Source: Gnetum montanum
Taxonomy: Eukaryota > Streptophyta > Gnetopsida > Gnetales > Gnetaceae
Direction of reading: 5' to 3'
Assembly: GCA_015680685.1 (NCBI GenBank)
Contig: MNCI01005415.1
Coordinates: forward strand, 329,530 to 393,529
Length of the DNA stretch: 64,000 nt
Every line of letters starts with the position of its first letter. The first letter of the stretch is position 1. A program made the position numbers and the translations under genes. Below, piece by piece: positions 57,401 to 64,000 of the stretch. Below the pieces are notes generated by a model. It was not told where the DNA came from. It saw only the letters and a program-made list of their open reading frames with translations, and made no database searches.

Positions 57401-58131
57401 ATCCTGGTCGTGTGAGTCGGGACCAAGGTTGGTATTGTAGCTAATTGCAACATAGGTGTTGCATGTATGTGTGGCAATGTAAGCGTAGGAACACGATGAG
57501 GTGGATTAGGTAATTGTGCCTAATGAGGAGTGATCTGTGATGGACTGTCACCTGGGAAGATAGTTAGGGAGAGAAAATGTAAACGCAGTGAATGCAAGAA
57601 TCGGTTGGTGTTGGATAACATCAAAGGCATGGTGATCATGAACAACGGATTTACGCAAGATGTTGTGGAAGGAGGGGCCATGGTGAAATTAGCATGACTA
57701 CCTCCTTCAGAGTGAGAGTCTAGATCATCTTGCCCGTCATGAAGTGTCTCATCACAGAACAATACTTCTAGCTTCTCTGACGATGTCTTCGCCATCAGCA
57801 TTTGATCTAGAATCCACTTTTATTTCTCTATCAAGGGTATGATAGCGCTAGGTGTAGGAATAAGTTCCTTCCTGTTGCAGTACATGAATTTGTACTCTTG
57901 TTTTTCCTCAAATTCTTGTGGAGACATAGGAAGGTTTGCTACTAATTTAGCACAAAGGAAATTGTAGCTTTCCTTGTGTTGAGCGTGTTCCTCAAGCTCC
58001 TTGTTTTGTAGCCTGAGGGAGTGGCATGGTCGTACCGGACTAAGTGGTTGCTCGACCATAGGAGGTGTAACTTGCATGGTCCAAGGGTTCTCAAGGCTGG
58101 AAGTGTCAACGGCAGTGGTTGATGTAGTCAT
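54424..58131 (-). pseudogene. gag-pro: Element E gag-protease
   Basis: The ATG is at 58131 (MTTSTTAVDTSSLENPW). The N-terminal block (SLRLQNKELEEH, ELIPTPSAIIPLIEK) runs to about 57820 and is followed by LDSHSEGG and a Pro/His-rich spacer. The capsid-type domain is at about 57000-56230 (MDFYHDDPISPTIP, GHLITFRLE, GKALDWY, FVTRFKYNL, then a Lys-rich segment). A zinc-knuckle-like block is at 56117-55875 (CDYHQFCGHETDYC). The protease carries VHVDDGAATNVIPYP near 55000-54950 and FNLILGRSWLAQ. The tail ends IKEIKKWL with a TAA at 54426-54424. Several frameshifts and stops lie between knuckle and protease. RT does not follow; the antisense gene intervenes. Confidence 0.88.
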
Positions 58132-58371
58132 TCTCTACTCGATTGGTAAATAATGATGATAAGGATAAATATCACAAGGGTAGAAGCAAACTAAGTAATA
58201 ATCGGGGCTTTATATCTTGTAGGATTCCAAAGGAATCGTCGCAGGGACTGATTTGCACTGCATAATCTTGTAAATAACCTCGAAGGTATTACATCTATGT
58301 TTGATTGACGATGGGTGCAGACAGCTTACAAGACCACCTGTAAAATATGAATCAAATATGAGCTAGAAAAC
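58132..58371 (-). other. Element E leader; no standard primer-binding site seen
   Basis: The leader between LTR and gag shares a GGAAYCATCGTYGCGAC-like block (rough match) with the leader of element D at about 60345. Immediately inside the LTR, where B and D have TTGGC.NTAGAAGGAGGG, the - strand reads GTTTTCTAGCTCATATTTG, with no TGGCGC. Confidence 0.6.
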
Positions 58372-59767
58372 TGTAACGATGGAAAATGTCGGTCACTAGA
58401 AATACAAAACGAAAGTCTGTATACACATTTTTAACCCCGAATCTGTGCAAGGACCGTGCTAGAGAGATAACGAATCTGAGGTGCCCTGAATGGTCTTGTC
58501 GATTAGACAAGGACTTACTTGATCAGCAAAAATTTTGTTATATTTGGATAATAAAATGATGGATCTTTACGAGAAGATATGATATTGTTAACTTAACTTA
58601 GCGGGTAGTTGAAAACTATGAAATCGATTTACAATGATTTGCAAGGTTTGTATAGATGAGGCACAAGAGATCAGATTTAGAACGTGGGAAATCTCAAGAT
58701 ATGGGATTCACCTCATGAACAAAGTATATTGAATATGAATATTACAAGCAGACTTCGATCTGTGTGAAGCACGTGCCAATAACAAGAAAGTTGTTCAAAG
58801 ATGAAGCAAGCAAAGGTAGATCTACCTCGTTCCAGCAATGTACAAGGGAGTCGGTCCGAAGCAGAAATGTTTGTCCACCTGCTATTCCTGACTGGAGATT
58901 CTTGACAATTTCCTTTGATATTCTTGCAACTACTGATCCTCTTTGTTCTCTTGTTAAAAGCTGTCAATGATTATCAATGGAAGGGAAAAATCACTCTCAA
59001 AGAAAATTTGTTAAGTCTTGGGAGAAAATTTTTCCACCCCTGGATCTTTGTCACCTGGAGTATTTATAAGATTAGGGTCAAGAGAAAAATGTGGTTTAGA
59101 TGATGTGTGTCCTGAATTCACAAAATGCCGTTGACTTGATGTGTCGGTTGTTGAAGCTTACGGTGCCACACCACCTTACGCTCTAAAGCATAACACAGCG
59201 TAAACTTCTCTTGTTGGGGCTTTGGTGACAAACGATTTCTTGATTATGCTACAATACAGCAGAGAGTGTATCGTGTCATATGGACTATTGATGCTTGTAT
59301 TATGCCATTTTGTCTATGCTTGTATTACACTATACCATGCTAGATTATGCTTCACCACGCTAGATTATGCTCCACCATGCCAGATTACACTTCATAGCGT
59401 AACTTAGCATAAAATAGCACACTTATAAAAAATTTAAGCGTTGCTGTACTTTTGGGCATTTTCCAACTTTGATGTTGTGGTGGATTGCTTTCTAACATTA
59501 CACTGCATTACGTCATGTTACGTAATGTAGCGTAATATGCCAAAAGTTAAGATTCTCAAAACGTAGAGAATTTGCAAAGTCAAAAGCTTGCTGTTGTGCA
59601 CCCGTCGCTTTGCTCTATCTTCTGGAATTCATTTGTGCCATGCCACATAGCATGGCAGGATAGGATTTTAGAAGGAACTTGTTGTGCCATGCCTTCTTGC
59701 AACCCTTTTCCTAAATCACTAGCCTTTTGCTGAACCACCAGGGACTCGAAATTTTCACGGTGTTTCA
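58372..59767 (-). repeat. Element E 5' LTR
   Basis: A 1,396-bp partner of 42268-43642. It starts TGTAACGATGGAAAATG and ends ACGGTGTTTCA on the + strand. The - strand TATA box is at 59061-59068. It shares the block GAGGTGCCCTGAA near 58478 with the 3' LTR of element D (near 25425), which its own partner has lost. Confidence 0.92.
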
Positions 59768-59772
59768 GCCAT
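59768..59772. repeat. Target site duplication of element E (right)
   Basis: GCCAT, identical to 42263-42267. Confidence 0.9.
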
Positions 59773-60138
59773 ATCCCACTCCCTAGACCTACCCGCTCGT
59801 ATCAGTTGATTCAAGATCCATTGATACAATTCAATCAATGGGATGATGATGTTAGGGGTAGGGATGAATTCCCTCCCATTCTAGTGGAGGAACTCAAAGT
59901 TACATTTAGCTTTAAGTTCCTTGCAATCCAAGGGTAGATTTTCCTAGATCTTTGCGTAGAGGAAGTCATATCACTCTACATCTTGTACCAATTGTTCAAG
60001 TCACAGATGTCACAACCTAAGAGACTAACATGGTGCTAGCATTGGGTTGGGTATTCACTCAATACTATTCATGTTTTAAACCAATTAGAGAACCTCAAAG
60101 TTTGAGGTGTTGGCAACAATGGTTGCAGGTATCATCAT
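59773..60138 (-). pseudogene. gag: Element D gag, N-terminal part
   Basis: The - strand starts at ATG 60138 (MIPATIVANTSNFEVL after a double Met) and keeps the N-terminal block of the family: SLRLQHLQLEQL, YDFLYAKI, NLPLDCKELKAK, GREFIPTPNIIIPLIEL, NQLIRAGRSREWDM. It joins in frame with 42262 across element E. Stops TAG and TAA occur at several Gln codons. Only this block lies on this side of the insertion. Confidence 0.82.
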
Positions 60139-60467
60139 GTCTTGTAAGGTGAAAACTATAAAAGAGAGAAAATGAAATCAGGTGTGCTAGAGAGTTACAC
60201 CTGCTACTCTAAGTAGGAGTGTTACACTATAAGGTTTGCTATGTCACACGAGGTATAGAAGGTATGAGTTAATAAAACAATTAAACAAGGTAAGGTAAGC
60301 AATCGGTTGGAGGCTTTCATCCTTCCGGGTCCTAGAGGAACCATCGTTGCGACTAGTTTGCACCACATAGTGCGTAGACAACCACAAGGGTGTCATATCT
60401 ATGCTAATAGGTGATGGGGTATAGAAAACATGTAAGATTACCTATGATATGAGAAAAGGGCAGAAAA
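60139..60467 (-). other. Element D leader
   Basis: Untranslated sequence between primer-binding site and gag. No gene is seen. Confidence 0.55.
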
Positions 60468-60487
60468 GTCCCTCCTTCTAATGCCAA
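60468..60487 (-). other. Primer-binding site, element D
   Basis: The - strand reads TTGGCATTAGAAGGAGGGAC, five bases inside the LTR. It matches the site of element B except for three positions, all of the C-to-T or G-to-A kind. Confidence 0.78.
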
Positions 60488-60492
60488 AAAAC

Positions 60493-62209
60493 TATAGCGA
60501 CCAAAAATGTTGGTGGCTAGAACATCGAGAGGTTGCCGGGTGTATAGCCAACTAATGCCCAAAGGAGTTCTTCAAAAGGAAACTAGAAGCCCAACCCTTG
60601 AATGTTGTTTGTTGGGGTATTTATAGGACAAGGAGTAGGAGAAAAATGTGGTTTGGATGCCACATGTCTTGGGTCCCATAGAGTGTGGACATGACTGTGC
60701 CATGTTGCTGTGTAATGCGAGGTATGAAAACTGCTATGTTGTGACCATACCACTAAAATTGCACATGTCAGAATCTAGTACACTGCCAACAATGGAAGCA
60801 AATTGGATCCTATGCTCCATGACTACGTCTTTCCTACTATTGTGAGTAGGGTCAAGCATAGGGACAACTTCGAGGATAGTCAAGGGGGAGTGAAAAAAAT
60901 GCAAACTTGCTGATTTTGTCCTTTAAATATATGCCTAGACGAGAGTAAGTGTTTCCAACAAGTCCTAGAGCTAACTAAAGATGTCTTTGGGCTTTCCACA
61001 TCAGTGCTACACTGCTTATGCATGCCAACATATTTGTGTAGCATAAATGCTCACATGCTACACTATGCTATGCTATGTGGCGTAGCATGGCATAGCTGCC
61101 AGCCTTGAGAGAAATCTTACCTAACAACCGAAAACACCTATCTAAGGCTTGGCTAGGCAAGAAACTGCAACCTTGTCTTTCATGTTGAAAATCCTTTTGA
61201 CTTGCTGAGTTCATCCTTGGGATACCTTGGTGTTTTGCATCCTTGCTATGTTGTGCTAAGCTATGCAGTGTAGCACAGTGTAGCAGCCAATATGACATGC
61301 ATCCTCATCTAATCTACAATGCTTTGTTAAGAAACTTTGCTCGAGCCTGAGGGCTAACTTGGATAGGTAATTTTGGAGGTTGAAGTGTGAACAAGTTCAA
61401 TCTTCTTGCTAGAGCCACCTAGAAAAGGGCCTCCATGCATTCTATCCTTGCTACGCTATGTTATGTTGCATAGCGTAGCACCCTGTGTTGCTTGAATTTT
61501 GACTTATTTTGTAAACATTTTGTTACAAAATGTTGGTCATGTTCCAACATGTCAATGGAGCAAACGTGTTCGATAGTTGAAGCATGGGAAAATGTGCCTA
61601 CTCCCTCATAGCCATCTGAGTAGTAGTATTTTCAGAGTACATCCTTATTATCTTGTGCTATGCTACATAGCATAACACAGTGTAGCACTTGAGTGAATAG
61701 GATTTTGGACAAAATTTTCCACATTTTTGCTATGTCATGTTGTTCATGCATCAATGGTGAAGTGGGGCAGATTCTCTGGAGAGTTAGTCATCATCAATGT
61801 GCATCTTCGGTACCTGTTTAGTCTTCTTGAGGACTACTATGCTATGCAACGTATCGTAGCGTAGCAAGTTCCTTTAGTTAGAAAACTTGTCAAACTATTT
61901 AGCTCATCCTAAATAATTTCAATAGCTCCTAACATGGTCTCTGGGTAGACCGTCAACCAAGTCAAGTGCCAAGCTAGGCAGGCTGGAGAGTTCAGCAAAC
62001 CTATCAGTCCTAGAGATAGAAAACTTGCTAGACTATATGGTTTACCCCCAATTCCTCTTTCATGCAAACTAGCCTTGTGGTTGGATGCCATGCTGACTGT
62101 GCTATCGAGGGTGTTGTCTACATAGTCTAGTTTGACATCAGACTTGTGGGAATCCTTGTCCATATTTCAGGACTACTGAATCATGAGTTCCAAAATTCAT
62201 GGTGTCTCA
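60493..62209 (-). repeat. Element D 5' LTR
   Basis: A 1,717-bp LTR starting TATAGCGACC (canonical TG mutated) and ending ATGGTGTCTCA on the + strand. The - strand TATA box is at 60618-60625. Relative to the 3' LTR, about 490 bp are missing between 60545 and 60555. A perfect 12-bp inverted repeat TGCTACGCTATG / CATAGCGTAGCA with an eight-base loop is at 61449-61480. Confidence 0.88.
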
Positions 62210-62214
62210 AGCAT
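62210..62214. repeat. Target site duplication of element D (right)
   Basis: AGCAT; the left copy is GGCAT. Confidence 0.72.
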
Positions 62215-62765
62215 ACCTAGCTTCTCCTACTCTCCCTCCTTTGGAATGATGATGGGAGAGGTACTTGGTACTGCCTCACAAAAAAAGCATCTATATCATC
62301 TATACTTGTATTAGCAAGTCATTCAATCATAGGTTGCTCTAAGAGTGTCTCTTCTACACATCTTTGTTCTACCTCCATAGTAGCTTGGGTTACTATAACT
62401 TGATGGTTGTCTACAACCATAACACATAGAAAACTGGTTAAGATATGAAACCATAAAGTAGCCATAAATTTTTAAAACATTAACTGGCGAAATTTAAAAA
62501 AAGCATACATAAAACTATTTGTTGTAATGGCTTAAGCTTAAACTTAAATTTCTTCATGGTAGGCTAATCTAATGTTGGGGGTGCCTCCTCCATAAGCCTC
62601 TTGAGTTTCTCCATAGCTCTGCCCCTTTGGCCTCCATGCATCATCATATATCATCCTAGACATTAGCAAGAAATGAGAGGGGCTCATCATCATCAGTACA
62701 ATCAGGAGACTCATACTACTTAACATCAATATTCTTAATGGTGATGGATAATGTTGGCACATTTG
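62215..62765 (-). pseudogene. Antisense multi-exon gene, copy in element C (middle part)
   Basis: The - strand carries the end of exon 4 (TLSITIKNIDV, then KKFKFKLK, comparable to ESVSITI and KKIQIKF in the other copies), an intron, and an acidic exon 5 starting at 62410 after ATGGTTGTAG (QATMEVEQRCVEETLLEQ). Exon 5 is cut at 62215 by element D and the gene resumes at 25317. Upstream of about 62765 the similarity stops abruptly. Confidence 0.6.
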
Positions 62766-64000
62766 GCCATTACATGGAGCAGTTAGAATATTTTGTTGAA
62801 ATGTTTTGTTTAAAACATGAGCAAAATCCCTGGTTGAAAATTTGCAGTCCAGTCTTGTGAGTAATGGGTATTCTTGGAGAAGAAAGCCTGGTAAATAATC
62901 TTGATGATAAAAGCCTTCTTGAAAAGTAAANGAATGATTCGAGAACCGTTGATTAACGCTACTGGAAACCTGAAATAAAAATAAAAATAAAAATAGAACT
63001 GAATGCCATCATGTTAAGGTTTTTCCTTCTGCATATTGGCTCTAGACTGCTCTCACGTACCCACTGAAGCTACATTACCGACTCGCCAGACATGAAATCA
63101 AAGTTCAGGAAATGCGTGGGAGGCTCTTCTTGCACCAATGATTTATTTTCATAGGAGTTTCAGGCCACAAATGCGTAAAAAATTCAGACAGAACCGAGGC
63201 TAATAGAAGGCGAGGGCAGAACGTGGGAACGTAACAAAAACAAAAGATGGAAATCTTCTGTGTATATAGTACATAGAGAAGGACGCCCCTATTTTGTTTA
63301 GAACGTCGTAGCAGTTTCAGCAACCGATCCATAGCACATTCATCTCAGGTTTGAAATTGATGGCAATTGGAGACAGGTAAAAAAAACGAGAGAACAAAAA
63401 CGCAGGAAGCCCTAAATTTTGGGGGCAAAATAGAAATTGAAACCCTCAGTTTGGGGCACGTTTTTCTTAACACAAAAAAACCCTTTCTCCTCCAGCGCGC
63501 AACGATCAGATTGCGGTTCCAGAGCCTTCTTGTGTGGAGGCAGTTTGAATCTGTGGTTTTGCTGATGCTACATTTTGAATTTTACACAAACATGTGTCAT
63601 TTCTTGCAGGTTCTGGGCAGAAATAAGCAAAAGACCGTTGCCTTGGAACTGTGAAGAAACCTCCACGTGATTTACAGGGAAGAGAAGGAAAATCATTTCG
63701 CCGCTTTTGCCAAAAAATTATTCAATTATTTCTACCGCTCAAAGCATATGTCAAAAATAGAGTATAAATTAACTAATAATTTATATATATAGATACATAT
63801 ATATTCATAATATGAAGTACTCATTGTATGAAGTCTTAGAGACCTGCCATGATTCATCCCAAGTTATGAAATATATTATTTACTACCCATTTATAATTTG
63901 CAATATTGGTTATCCTATTCAATGTCACATTACATTAAAGTTAGCATAAAATGCTCCTCATTTCATGCATGACTTCCTAACTCCCTAACCACATAACCTT
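62766..64000. other. Unassigned sequence, possibly non-transposon
   Basis: No pol, gag, antisense-gene or LTR similarity is visible. The stretch 63380-63520 has CCCTAAA, AAACCCT and ACCCTC motifs of the kind seen near plant transcription starts. TTTCTTGCAG at 63600-63609 resembles a splice acceptor, and AT-rich sequence with TATATATA follows at about 63780. ORFs are short and unrecognised. One N is at 62931. It could be the edge of a host gene or of another repeat. Confidence 0.35.

Larger units (their letters stand above)
42268..59767 (-). mobile_element. Element E: complete Tat-type element with antisense gene
   Basis: A 17.5-kb element with LTRs at 42268-43642 and 58372-59767 and identical 5-bp duplications. 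It has the same module order as element B and all three hairpin arrays. It is the most readable copy in the window but still carries many stops. It is nested in the gag gene of element D, so it is younger than D. Confidence 0.93.
25323..62209 (-). mobile_element. Element D: Tat-type element split by element E
   Basis: LTRs at 25323-27533 and 60493-62209 enclose, in - strand order, primer-binding site, leader, gag (interrupted at 42263-59772 by element E), protease, hairpin array a, antisense gene, array b, pol, array c and polypurine tract. Without E it is about 19.4 kb. It lies within the antisense gene of element C. Confidence 0.9.

Overview
The window is plant nuclear DNA made almost entirely of nested, decayed LTR retrotransposons. 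I infer a land plant with a large, repeat-rich genome (a gymnosperm would fit), but the sequence does not fix the species. All coding remains belong to Ty3/gypsy elements that carry a second, archaeal-type RNase H domain between the usual RNase H and integrase and show no chromodomain. That combination is the hallmark of the Tat/Ogre branch. All the element genes are pseudogenes, broken mainly by TAG and TGA stops. I saw no convincing host gene, tRNA, rRNA or CRISPR array.

Layout, with elements named A to E. C (+ strand) is the oldest; only its protease (22812-23357) and part of an antisense gene (24042-25317 and 62215-62765) remain. A (+ strand) sits in C's protease: pol at 3-2011, polypurine tract and 3' LTR at 21239-22812, and a 5' part off the left edge. 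B (- strand, 2715-20438, duplication GCCAT) is complete and inserted in A. D (- strand, 25323-62209, duplication GGCAT/AGCAT) is inserted in C's antisense gene. E (- strand, 42268-59767, duplication GCCAT) is complete and inserted in D's gag. The last ~1.2 kb (62766-64000) does not look like any of these.

The main observation is the shared architecture. In element orientation B, D and E read: LTR, gag-protease, repeat array a, a large multi-exon gene in ANTISENSE, repeat array b, RT-RNase H-aRNase H-integrase, repeat array c, polypurine tract, LTR. (Array b of B would fall in a sequencing gap.) C keeps protease, array a and the antisense gene in the same order. The antisense gene has its own TATA box in B and D, about eight exons with GT-AG borders at matching places and about 1,090 codons. 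I recognise no known domain in it. Extra antisense ORFs are known in Tat elements, but to my knowledge lie between pol and the 3' LTR. Ogre elements are known for an intron between protease and RT, so here the antisense gene may sit inside that intron; D and E do have an acceptor-like site just before the RT ORF.

Two further structures recur. The arrays are built from a short unit, GTTTA plus a hairpin whose arms co-vary (AGTC/GACT, GGTC/GACC, TGTC/GACA, GGCC/GGCC), and the arrays mark the module borders. Next to the polypurine tract in A, B, D and E lies a long interrupted inverted repeat whose outer arm is complementary to the first bases of the LTR.
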